DNA of 54,795 nt, taken from contig NZ_LZTB01000074.1 in the NCBI RefSeq assembly GCF_001665685.1, positions 1 to 54,795 on the forward strand, in the 5' to 3' direction. The notes beneath the pieces were generated by a model, which saw only the letters and a program-made list of their open reading frames with translations, searched no databases and was not told the DNA's origin. Every line of letters begins with the position of its first letter. The stretch's first letter is position 1. Shown here in pieces: positions 17,580 to 25,358 of this stretch. Position numbers and translations under genes: made by a program. The DNA comes from Mycobacterium sp. 852013-50091_SCH5140682. Lineage in GTDB: Bacteria; Actinomycetota; Actinomycetes; Mycobacteriales; Mycobacteriaceae.

Positions 17580-19340
17580 ATGGCCGTTTCAGCTAGAGGC
17601 GTATCTGAACGCCCAACCGTGTACCGCGTCGTCGACCACATCGTCGACTATCTGGCAGCGGGCGGGGTGTCCCATATATTCGGGGTGGACGGCGCCAACA
17701 TCGAAGACTTGTACGACGCCGCATACTTCCGTGACGGCATCACCGCGGTGCTCGCCAAGCATGAATTCTCCGCGGCGACCATGGCTGACGGATACAGCCG
17801 CAGCGGAGCGGGTCTCGGCGTTGTCATGGCCACCTCGGGCGGCGGCTGCCTGAATCTGATCCCCGGGCTCGGCGAATCGCTCGCGAGCCGGGTCCCGGTC
17901 CTGGCGCTCGTCGGCCAGGCGCCGACCGCTCTCGACGGCCGCGGCAGCTTCCAGGACACGAGTGGGCGCGCAGGCTCGCTGAACGCCGAGGCGTTGTTCG
18001 GCTCGGTATCGGTGAGCTGTGAACGTGTGCTGCGGCCCGCCGACATCGTCACCGCACTACCCCGGGCCGTCGCCGCCGCGCGCACCGGCGGCCCTGCCGT
18101 ATTGCTTTTGCCCAAAGATATTCAGCAACAACCGCTGGGTTTCAGCGGACCCAAGTCGCACAACGGCCAGGCGCTGGGACAACGGCAGGTGGGGGATCCG
18201 CATCCGTTGGTGCGCGCTCTGCGCAAGGCACACGGGCCGATCACGATCATCGCCGGCGAGCAGGTGGCCCGCGACGACGCGCGCGCCGAGCTCGAACAGC
18301 TGCGTTCGGTCCTGCGGGCACGTGTGGCCTGCGTTCCCGACGCGAAGGATGTCGCAGGCATTCCCGGTATGGGATCGTCGTCGGCGCTGGGGGTCACCGG
18401 GGTTATCGGGCACCCGGGAACGGTCGACGCGGTCGCGCAGAGTGCGGTGTGTCTGTTGGTCGGAACCCGAATGCCGGTGATGGCCCGGACCGGACTGGAC
18501 GCCGCGCTCGGTGCGACGCGCACGCTGTCGATCGGGTCGGCCCCGCCGTACCTGCCGTGCACCCACGTGCACACCGAAGATCTGCAGGCCTCACTCAACC
18601 GGCTCACCCGCGCGCTCACCGGCCACGGCAGGCCGCTCGGCGTCCGAGTGCCGGATATGGTGCCGCACAACGAACTTGCCCCACCGGGGTGTTCCGACGA
18701 GGGCGTGCGCTACCGCGACGCGATGCTCGCGCTCGACCAGGCCCTTCCGGACGGGGTGAACATCGTCGTCGACGCAGGCAACACCGGCGCATCCGCGGTG
18801 CACTATCTGCCGGTGCGGCGCGGCGGGCGGTTCATCGTCGCGCTGGGCATGGGTGGCATGGGCTACAGCTTCGGCGCGGGAATCGGCATGGCGTTCGCCG
18901 ATCGCAAGCGAACGGTGATCATCGCAGGCGACGGGTCCTTCTATATGCACGGGATGGAGTTGCACACCGCCATCCAGCACCGTCTGCCGGTGACCGTGGT
19001 GCTGTTCAACAACAACGCACATGCCATGTGCGTGACCCGTGAGCAGCTGTACTACGACGACCGCTACAGCTATAACCGGTTTTCACCGAGTCGGCTCGGC
19101 GCCGGTCTGGCGACGATGTTCCCGGGCCTGGCCTCCACCGACGTCACCACCATCGCCCGACTGCCCGCCGCGCTCGCCGATGCGTTGGATACCGACGGCC
19201 CGTCGGTCGTCAGCATCGAATGCTCTGCGGACGAAATCCCGCCGTTCGCACCATTTCTCACCGCGATCGGTGCTTCCTCAGCCCAGAACAACCAATCGAC
19301 AGAACAGGAGGGCACGGTCAATGTCCCTGCCAGCGCTTGA
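17580..19340 (+). CDS. TPP-dependent acetolactate synthase-like enzyme
   Basis: A 586-residue thiamine-diphosphate enzyme of the acetolactate synthase/pyruvate oxidase superfamily. The PYR domain has GVDGANIEDLYDA and the catalytic Glu62 (AKHEFSAATMADGYSR). The PP domain has the cofactor motif GDGS at 450-453 and NNN at 477-479, the normal 27-residue spacing. Such enzymes decarboxylate 2-oxo acids and can join the resulting unit to an aldehyde, ketone or acyl group. As the first gene of an acyl-carrier-based operon, a carboligase is more likely than amino-acid biosynthesis; no ilvN-type regulatory gene adjoins it. It overlaps the next gene by 20 bp. Confidence 0.88.
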   Translation: MAVSARGVSERPTVYRVVDHIVDYLAAGGVSHIFGVDGANIEDLYDAAYFRDGITAVLAKHEFSAATMADGYSRSGAGLGVVMATSGGGCLNLIPGLGESLASRVPVLALVGQAPTALDGRGSFQDTSGRAGSLNAEALFGSVSVSCERVLRPADIVTALPRAVAAARTGGPAVLLLPKDIQQQPLGFSGPKSHNGQALGQRQVGDPHPLVRALRKAHGPITIIAGEQVARDDARAELEQLRSVLRARVACVPDAKDVAGIPGMGSSSALGVTGVIGHPGTVDAVAQSAVCLLVGTRMPVMARTGLDAALGATRTLSIGSAPPYLPCTHVHTEDLQASLNRLTRALTGHGRPLGVRVPDMVPHNELAPPGCSDEGVRYRDAMLALDQALPDGVNIVVDAGNTGASAVHYLPVRRGGRFIVALGMGGMGYSFGAGIGMAFADRKRTVIIAGDGSFYMHGMELHTAIQHRLPVTVVLFNNNAHAMCVTREQLYYDDRYSYNRFSPSRLGAGLATMFPGLASTDVTTIARLPAALADALDTDGPSVVSIECSADEIPPFAPFLTAIGASSAQNNQSTEQEGTVNVPASA

Positions 19341-20043
19341 CGATATCGCCACCCATTCCGGCAGCTCCGAAGCCATTCCCGGGGTCCACCGCATCGAGAC
19401 TTCGCCGCGGGACAAGGCGACCCCGATCATCCTGGAGATGATGCACTCGGTGTATCCCCACGACCAGGTGTTCGGTGAATACTGCACGGTCAACGACTAC
19501 GTCGACTGCCCGCCCGACGAGCTGTACGAGTACCTCTCCGACACCCGCTGTCTCGAGGAATGGACGTACAGCTTGCGGGGTTTCGAGGAGATAGACGAGC
19601 CCGCGGACGTGAGGAGCAGCAACGGCGGAAGCTTGTGGCTGGCGTGGGACAAACTGGGCTCGGAGACCGAGATCTACACCAGGACGGTGGCCAACCCGGT
19701 GGCCCGGACCGTGGATTACCACTGCGCGTGGGATCAGGGCAAGCACCTGTGGATGATCTATCTGATGCGGGTCGTCGACGCGCAACTTGTGCTCAACAAG
19801 CCGGGATCGGTTGTGCTGTGGACCAATTGCCATCATCCGTTCTACGACCACAACGCCTATCCGGAGACGGCGCCTGCCGGCCGGCCGGTGTGGGTCGGTG
19901 ACTTCTGGGACATGTTCGGTGCGGGGCATCTGCTGGAACTGCGGAATCTGAAGGCCATCGCCGAGTACCGGCACCACAACGGGCTGCCGATCACCCCGGA
20001 TTGGATGCGGGAGTCCAACCGGCACAAGACAAGTGTCGGCTGA
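19321..20043 (+). CDS. SRPBCC (START-like) family protein
   Basis: A 240-residue protein that appears to contain a SRPBCC/polyketide-cyclase-like domain: VNDYVDCPPDELYEYLSDTRCLEEW has the usual 'cp-xxVFxxLsDxxxlxeW' beginning, followed by alternating strands and a final helix. The fold binds hydrophobic ligands; relatives act as aromatases/cyclases or lipid carriers. A role in shaping or binding the lipid intermediate of this operon is inference. The ATG at 19321 has a strong AGGAGGG upstream, and the gene starts inside the TPP-enzyme gene. Its stop overlaps the next ATG (TGATG). Confidence 0.72.
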   Translation: MSLPALDDIATHSGSSEAIPGVHRIETSPRDKATPIILEMMHSVYPHDQVFGEYCTVNDYVDCPPDELYEYLSDTRCLEEWTYSLRGFEEIDEPADVRSSNGGSLWLAWDKLGSETEIYTRTVANPVARTVDYHCAWDQGKHLWMIYLMRVVDAQLVLNKPGSVVLWTNCHHPFYDHNAYPETAPAGRPVWVGDFWDMFGAGHLLELRNLKAIAEYRHHNGLPITPDWMRESNRHKTSVG

Positions 20044-21077
20044 TGGTGAGGACCACCCGCACCCCGGCCGTCAGCCTGCTCGATGTCGCGACCTACCTAC
20101 CGGAGAACCGCGTGCCGGCGCAGTGGTATGCCGACCACGCGGAAACCGATACGTTGCGCGACAATCCAATGTTCGCGCCGCCGGAGTACCGCCATCATTC
20201 GGCATTCGAGGAATCCAACGTCGACATGATCGAGCGGGCCGTTTCGGCACTGACGGCCAGGCACGGCCGCGGCATGCTCGACGACGTCGACATCCTGCTG
20301 ACGCATTCGCAGATGCCCGATCTACCGATCGTCGGTGCCGGCGGGGAGACAGCCGCCCGGCTGGGCATCAAGCCCAAGTGGATCCTCGATGTGCACAACG
20401 GCGGCTGCGCCGCTTTCGTGTACATGCTGAGCCTCGCGCGTCAGCTGCTGTGGTCCGGAGCGGGCCGTACCGCGTTGATCGCTGCTTCGGTCAACGCCGC
20501 AGGCAAGATCTTCGAACAGGATCAGGTCGTCAAGCTCGCACAGGCGTCGGTTCCCGGCGACGGGGCGGCGGTGGGCCTGGTTGCGCTCTCCGATCAGTCA
20601 CCCGTCCTCGACATCGAATGCCGGTTCTTCGGTGAGAACGCGGTCGACATGACCCTCGACACCGATCCGCCGCGGAAGTGGTGGGAGGCCGGGCCGGGGC
20701 AGGGCTACGTCGGGTTCAACGAGGCCAAGATCATGAAGGTGCTCTCGCGCGGCAATCGCCAGGTGCCCCAAGTGGTCAAGGCGGTGTGCGAGCGGATCGG
20801 GGTGAAATCCAACGACCTCGACCTGCTGGTCACCAACCAGCCCAATCGGCTGCTGCTGCGCAACTGGGATGAAGCACTTGAACTTCCGCGGGAGCGGCAT
20901 CGTGACACCTTCGGGCAGTGCGGCAATCTCTTCGCGGTCGGCATACCGGCCAACTTGGAGGCCGCGATCAACGACGGCGAGGTCAAGGACGGCGACGTCG
21001 TGATGATGGCGGGCTTCGCCCACGCCGGGGACTTCGCAGGCGCTGCCGCAATTCAATGGGGCGGGAGGCCACAATGA
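20043..21077 (+). CDS. KASIII-like thiolase-fold enzyme, atypical triad
   Basis: A 344-residue protein of the ketoacyl-ACP synthase III family. The nucleophile is Cys122 in DVHNGGCAAFVYMLSLA. The usual HQAN motif reads NQPN (265-268), so the triad His is Asn265. The second Asn is kept in GQCGNLF (Asn295). True KASIII needs the His to decarboxylate malonyl-ACP, so this enzyme may instead transfer an acyl group to an amine, alcohol or carbanion, as known for some KASIII-like acyltransferases. It is placed directly before the ACP gene (ATGA overlap) and probably uses that carrier. Confidence 0.85.
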   Translation: MVRTTRTPAVSLLDVATYLPENRVPAQWYADHAETDTLRDNPMFAPPEYRHHSAFEESNVDMIERAVSALTARHGRGMLDDVDILLTHSQMPDLPIVGAGGETAARLGIKPKWILDVHNGGCAAFVYMLSLARQLLWSGAGRTALIAASVNAAGKIFEQDQVVKLAQASVPGDGAAVGLVALSDQSPVLDIECRFFGENAVDMTLDTDPPRKWWEAGPGQGYVGFNEAKIMKVLSRGNRQVPQVVKAVCERIGVKSNDLDLLVTNQPNRLLLRNWDEALELPRERHRDTFGQCGNLFAVGIPANLEAAINDGEVKDGDVVMMAGFAHAGDFAGAAAIQWGGRPQ

Positions 21078-21343
21078 CATCCCCTACGGAGCAGGCGCCG
21101 AGTCTGACCGCCGTGACCGACGACATCATCGCGATGATCAGGGCCGAGATGCCGACTCTCAAATTGACGGCGGAATCCTCGCTGCTTGACGGCGGATTGG
21201 ATTCGCTGCGGGTGATGTCGCTGGTCCTGCGGATCGAAAACCGCTGGGAGATCGATCTGGACGCCGACGATGCCGATGAGCTGCTGACCGTCGGAGACCT
21301 CGGTCGGCTCGTGCTGCGGCGCATCATGGAGAAGCAGTCATGA
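21074..21343 (+). CDS. Acyl carrier protein
   Basis: An 89-residue acidic carrier protein. The phosphopantetheine site is Ser44 in LLDGGLDSLRVMSL, matching the DSL motif, and the rest forms the four-helix carrier pattern ending LGRLVLRRIM. It overlaps the KASIII-like gene by 4 bp and the acyl-AMP ligase gene by 4 bp, so it is the dedicated carrier of this pathway. A 4'-phosphopantetheinyl transferase must come from elsewhere in the genome. Confidence 0.92.
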   Translation: MTSPTEQAPSLTAVTDDIIAMIRAEMPTLKLTAESSLLDGGLDSLRVMSLVLRIENRWEIDLDADDADELLTVGDLGRLVLRRIMEKQS

Positions 21344-23142
21344 AAGGCCCTGATGCCGTAATCCCGAAGCATGACACGCTTCCCGCTGCTCTGGCGGCCG
21401 CCGCGCACACCGACCTGAGCCTGTTCTTCGTCAACGCGAAAGAAGAGGACCAGCAGGTGCCCAAGGCGCTGGTCCAGGAGCGGGCCCTGTCGATCGCCGC
21501 GGATCTGATGAAACGCGGTGTGCGGAAAGGGGATCGGGTGGCACTTGTGTTGCCGACGTGCCCTGCGTTCGTCGACAGTTTTTTCGGGGTGCTGTGCGCG
21601 GGTGGTATTCCCGTGCCGCTGTACCCGCCGGTGCGGTTGGGCAAGATGGACGAATACCACCGCAGGACCGCGGCGATGCTACGGTCGGTCGATGCGACGC
21701 TGGTGGTGACCGACGAACGCATCCGCCGGCTTCTCGGTGTCGCAGTGGAGGCCGCAGCGCCTCGGCTGGGCTGCGTTACCGCATCGGATCTGGGGGGTGC
21801 TGACGCCGACCAGGTCGATGTGGCGCCCGACGACGTCGCATTGATCCAGTTCTCTTCGGGCACAACGCACGACCCCAAGCCGGTGGCGCTGACACACCGC
21901 AACCTGCTGTCCAATCTCGCCTCGATCGACAGCCGGCTCGCGGAGGAGGGGACCGCCACTCCGGTAGGCGTGTCCTGGCTGCCGCTGTACCACGACATGG
22001 GTTTGATCGGTAATCTGTTGTCGGTCTTCTACATTGAGGCGCCGCTTGTGCTGCTGCCGCCCGAGTTGTTCGTCACCACACCTGCCGCCTGGCTGCGGGC
22101 CATCTCGCGCTATCGGGGCACCTATTCGGCGGCGCCCAATTTCGCGTTCAACCTGTGTGTCAACCGGATCAAGGATGAAGAGCTCGACGGGGTGGACCTG
22201 TCGTCGTGGAGTGTGTGTTTCAACGGCGCGGAATCCGTCGTGGCCGCTGTGCAGCGTCGGTTCGCCGAGCGGTTCTCGCGATGGGGTTTCGATCCGCTGG
22301 CGTTGACGCCCTGCTATGGGATGGCTGAGGCCTCACTGGCCCTGACGTTCAAGCCGTCCAGGACCCCGTTCAGAACCTTTGGCGTGGAGGCCGACACCTT
22401 GGCCTACTCAGGACGCGTCGCGGCGGGACGCAAAGAGCTCGTGAGTGTGGGCCGGCCGCTGGCCGGGGTCGAGATCGAGATCCGTGACGACATGTCGCGA
22501 ACGATGGACGCCGACAAGGTCGGCAGCATCTTCGTCAAGGGTCCCAGCGTGATGGCGGGGTACTTCGGTAGGCCCGATCTCACCGATCAGGCTTTGCACG
22601 AGGGCTGGCTTGACACCGGTGACCTCGGCTTCGTCCATGACGGCGAACTGTTCGTGTGCGGGCGGGCCAAGGACACGGTGATCATCCGAGGCGCCAACCA
22701 CGCACCGCAGGACTTTGAGGCGGCACTGGACGGGCTGCCTGGGGTGCGTACCGGATGTGCGGTGGCGGTCGGCTATCTTCCGGCCGGCGAGGAGGAGGAA
22801 GCGCTGGCCCTGCTGGTCGAAACCACCTCCGAGGCACCGCCCAGCCTGGCGGGCGACGTATCCAAGCGGGTCTGGGAGCGTACCGGCATCCTGGCCAGTC
22901 ATGTCGAGCTGCTCGCACCGGGAACACTGCCCCGGACGTCGAGCGGGAAGCTGCGCCGGCGGGAATCGGCCAGGCAATGGCAGGCCGGCACCCTCGCGGC
23001 GCCCAAGAAGGTGTCCGCCATGCGGTTGGTGTGGTACGCGGCGAAGGGGCAGGTGTCACTTGCCAAGGCCACCTATACCCGGCTGTCCGCCAACAAACGA
23101 CCGGCTGATCGCGCTGTCGGCGCGGGTGGGAGGGAATCATGA
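21340..23142 (+). CDS. Fatty acyl-AMP ligase (FadD-type)
   Basis: A 600-residue adenylating enzyme. Core motifs are the P-loop FSSGTTHDPKPVALTHRNL, the FAAL-like SWLPLYHDMGLIGNLLS, CYGMAEASLALTF, GWLDTGDLGF, and the C-terminal GKLRRRESARQW with the catalytic Lys. The LPLYHDMGL block and overall layout favour a fatty acyl-AMP ligase that loads carrier proteins over a CoA ligase. In mycobacteria such enzymes feed lipid and polyketide pathways. It probably activates a fatty acid and loads the ACP encoded next to it. ATGA overlaps occur at both ends. Confidence 0.9.
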   Translation: MKGPDAVIPKHDTLPAALAAAAHTDLSLFFVNAKEEDQQVPKALVQERALSIAADLMKRGVRKGDRVALVLPTCPAFVDSFFGVLCAGGIPVPLYPPVRLGKMDEYHRRTAAMLRSVDATLVVTDERIRRLLGVAVEAAAPRLGCVTASDLGGADADQVDVAPDDVALIQFSSGTTHDPKPVALTHRNLLSNLASIDSRLAEEGTATPVGVSWLPLYHDMGLIGNLLSVFYIEAPLVLLPPELFVTTPAAWLRAISRYRGTYSAAPNFAFNLCVNRIKDEELDGVDLSSWSVCFNGAESVVAAVQRRFAERFSRWGFDPLALTPCYGMAEASLALTFKPSRTPFRTFGVEADTLAYSGRVAAGRKELVSVGRPLAGVEIEIRDDMSRTMDADKVGSIFVKGPSVMAGYFGRPDLTDQALHEGWLDTGDLGFVHDGELFVCGRAKDTVIIRGANHAPQDFEAALDGLPGVRTGCAVAVGYLPAGEEEEALALLVETTSEAPPSLAGDVSKRVWERTGILASHVELLAPGTLPRTSSGKLRRRESARQWQAGTLAAPKKVSAMRLVWYAAKGQVSLAKATYTRLSANKRPADRAVGAGGRES

Positions 23143-24200
23143 CTGTGGTCGCTGAATCACGACCGGTGCCGCGCGTCACCAAGCTTCCGCTGAACGCCGA
23201 CATCGGCGCCCTGCCGATGGCAGTAGACCCGATGGCGTTGTCGCTCAACGAAAATCCGTACCCCCCGCTGCCGGCGGTGCGGTCCGCGCTGATCGAATCG
23301 ATCGATGCGGCCAACCGATATCCGGAGTTCCTGCCCGAGCGATTGCGCCACCTCATCGCCGATCACATCGGGATCTCCGACGAGCAGGTCATCCTCGGGC
23401 CGGGCGCGACGGGCGTCATGCTGCAGGTGCTGCATGCCATCACCGACCCGGGCAACCGGATCGTCTTCGCGGATCCGACCTTCGAGGGGTATGCGATCAT
23501 CTCGGCGATGGTCCGGATATCGCCGATCAAGGTGCCGCTCAACAGTTTCGGCCGCCACGATCTGGATGCCATGGCCGATGCGGCGTCGGAGGCCAAGGTG
23601 GTGGTGATCTGTCGGCCGCACAATCCCACGGGCACGGTGGAATCCGCGGCCAAACTGGACGCTTTCCTGCAACGCATCCCCAGTGACACCGTCGTGCTGA
23701 TCGACGAGGCCTACGCGGAATTCGTCGGTCCGGACCACCGCATCGACTCGGTCGATCTGGTGCGCAGGTTCCCGAATGTCGTTGTGATCCGCACCTTCTC
23801 CAAGGCGTATGGGCTCGCCGGACTGCGCATCGGGTATGCGTTCGGCTCGCGCGAACTGGCTGCCAAACTGTGGGCGATGCAGCTGCCGTTCGGGATGAGC
23901 ACCACCAGCCTGGTCGCGGTGGCTGCCTCGTATCGAGCGGAATCGCAACTACGGCAACGGATTCGACTGCTCACCTCGGAACGCCGCAACCTCCAGTCGC
24001 GGCTGCGGGGGATGGGTATCGCCAGTACCGAGGCCCATGCCAACTTCATCTACCTCCCCGCGAACGGCGTCCCGTGGCACGACGTGTTCGACGACGCGGG
24101 TGTGCGGGTCAAGCATTACCCCGACGGTGGCGTGCGCGTCACCATCGGTGGCAGGTCGTCAACCGGGGCGGTCCTGACCGCGCTGCGGAACAAGCTCTAG
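23139..24200 (+). CDS. PLP aminotransferase, histidinol-phosphate type
   Basis: A 353-residue class I/II fold-type I aminotransferase of the HisC/aromatic aminotransferase group. Recognisable parts are LSLNENPYPPLPAVR, GPGATGVMLQVLHA, ICRPHNPTGTV, LIDEAYAEFV and the PLP-binding Lys in TFSKAYGLAGLRIGY. The length is normal. No other histidine genes are near, so in this operon it likely aminates a keto intermediate or supplies a 2-oxo acid to the TPP enzyme. It overlaps the acyl-AMP ligase stop by 4 bp (ATGA). Confidence 0.9.
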   Translation: MTVVAESRPVPRVTKLPLNADIGALPMAVDPMALSLNENPYPPLPAVRSALIESIDAANRYPEFLPERLRHLIADHIGISDEQVILGPGATGVMLQVLHAITDPGNRIVFADPTFEGYAIISAMVRISPIKVPLNSFGRHDLDAMADAASEAKVVVICRPHNPTGTVESAAKLDAFLQRIPSDTVVLIDEAYAEFVGPDHRIDSVDLVRRFPNVVVIRTFSKAYGLAGLRIGYAFGSRELAAKLWAMQLPFGMSTTSLVAVAASYRAESQLRQRIRLLTSERRNLQSRLRGMGIASTEAHANFIYLPANGVPWHDVFDDAGVRVKHYPDGGVRVTIGGRSSTGAVLTALRNKL

Positions 24201-24209
24201 GAGGCCACC

Positions 24210-25358
24210 GTGCGCGAACATCAGGTTGTCGTCATCGGTGCGGGACCCTCGGGTGTCGCCGCGGCTCTGAGCCTGAGCGACAGGGGTTTACGCCCGCTGT
24301 TGATCGACCGGGCCGACCATGTCGGGTCGTCCTGGAAGGGCCGGTATGACCGGCTGAAGCTCAACACCGGTCGGCAGACGTCGCATATGCCCAACCGGCC
24401 GTTCCCCAAGGGCACCGCGATCTTCCCGACCCGGGACCAGGTTGTCGCGCACCTGGATCATCATGCGCACGAGGACGGCCTCGACCTGATGCTCAGCACC
24501 TGTGTGGCCAGGATTGACAGGATCGCGGGTAACTGGGTACTGGCCACCTCGTCGGGGGATATCAGTGCGCCGCAGATCGTCGTGGCCACAGGCTACGAGC
24601 ACACCCCGAAAATCCCGGAATGGCCCGGCATGAGCACCTACCGAGGCACTGTGCTGCACTCGGCGACCTACCGAAACCCCAAGCCCTACGCCGGGAAACG
24701 GGTGCTGGTGGTGGGTGCGGGCTCGTCGGCCATGGAGATCGTGCACGATGTCGCGACCGGGGGAGCGGCGCAGGCCTGGCTGGCCGTGCGCACCGCGCCA
24801 CACATCTTGTTACGGGCACTGCCCGGCGGATTCCCGTCGGACTACATCGCCAATCCGCTCTACGACGCGCCGCTGTGGTTGGCCGACGCCGTCTCCCGGG
24901 TGGCGCTGCGAGTCGACGTCGGCAATCTGTCCGAATACGGTCTGCCGACACCGAGCGAAGGCGTGTTCGCCCGCGGAAAGCGACTCGGCCGGGCGCCGGT
25001 GATCGTGGATCGCGAGGTGATCCACGCCATCCGGGCCCGCCGCTTCGAGGTGGTGCCCACCATCGAATCCTTCAGTGGGGATTCGGTTCAGCTGATCGAC
25101 GGGCAACGTCTGCAACCTGACGTGGTGATCTGTGCGACCGGATACCACCGTGGTCTGGAACCGATCGTCGGCCATCTCGGCGTGTTGGACGACCACGGGC
25201 TGCCACGCGCGACCGGGCCGGTGGCTGCCGCACCGGGGTTGCGGTTCGTCGGCTTCCTGTCGCGACCCGGGCTGATCTCGTTCGTCGCCAAGCAGTCCGT
25301 TCAGGTCGCCAAGGTCATCGCCGACGAACTTGACCGGGCACCGTCACTCACGCCATGA
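24210..25358 (+). CDS. Flavin-containing monooxygenase-like protein
   Basis: A 382-residue FAD/NAD(P)H-binding oxygenase. The N-terminal FAD site is VVVIGAGPSGVAAALSL, and the second Rossmann site is VLVVGAGSSAMEIVHDV. The VVATGYEHTPKIPEWPG and ICATGYHRGL blocks are typical of flavin monooxygenases (YUCCA-like and FMO), though the exact FMO fingerprint is imperfect. Likely reactions are N-hydroxylation or Baeyer-Villiger oxidation. The GTG start follows a perfect AGGAGG, and the stop overlaps the mmpL start by 4 bp. Confidence 0.87.
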   Translation: MREHQVVVIGAGPSGVAAALSLSDRGLRPLLIDRADHVGSSWKGRYDRLKLNTGRQTSHMPNRPFPKGTAIFPTRDQVVAHLDHHAHEDGLDLMLSTCVARIDRIAGNWVLATSSGDISAPQIVVATGYEHTPKIPEWPGMSTYRGTVLHSATYRNPKPYAGKRVLVVGAGSSAMEIVHDVATGGAAQAWLAVRTAPHILLRALPGGFPSDYIANPLYDAPLWLADAVSRVALRVDVGNLSEYGLPTPSEGVFARGKRLGRAPVIVDREVIHAIRARRFEVVPTIESFSGDSVQLIDGQRLQPDVVICATGYHRGLEPIVGHLGVLDDHGLPRATGPVAAAPGLRFVGFLSRPGLISFVAKQSVQVAKVIADELDRAPSLTP

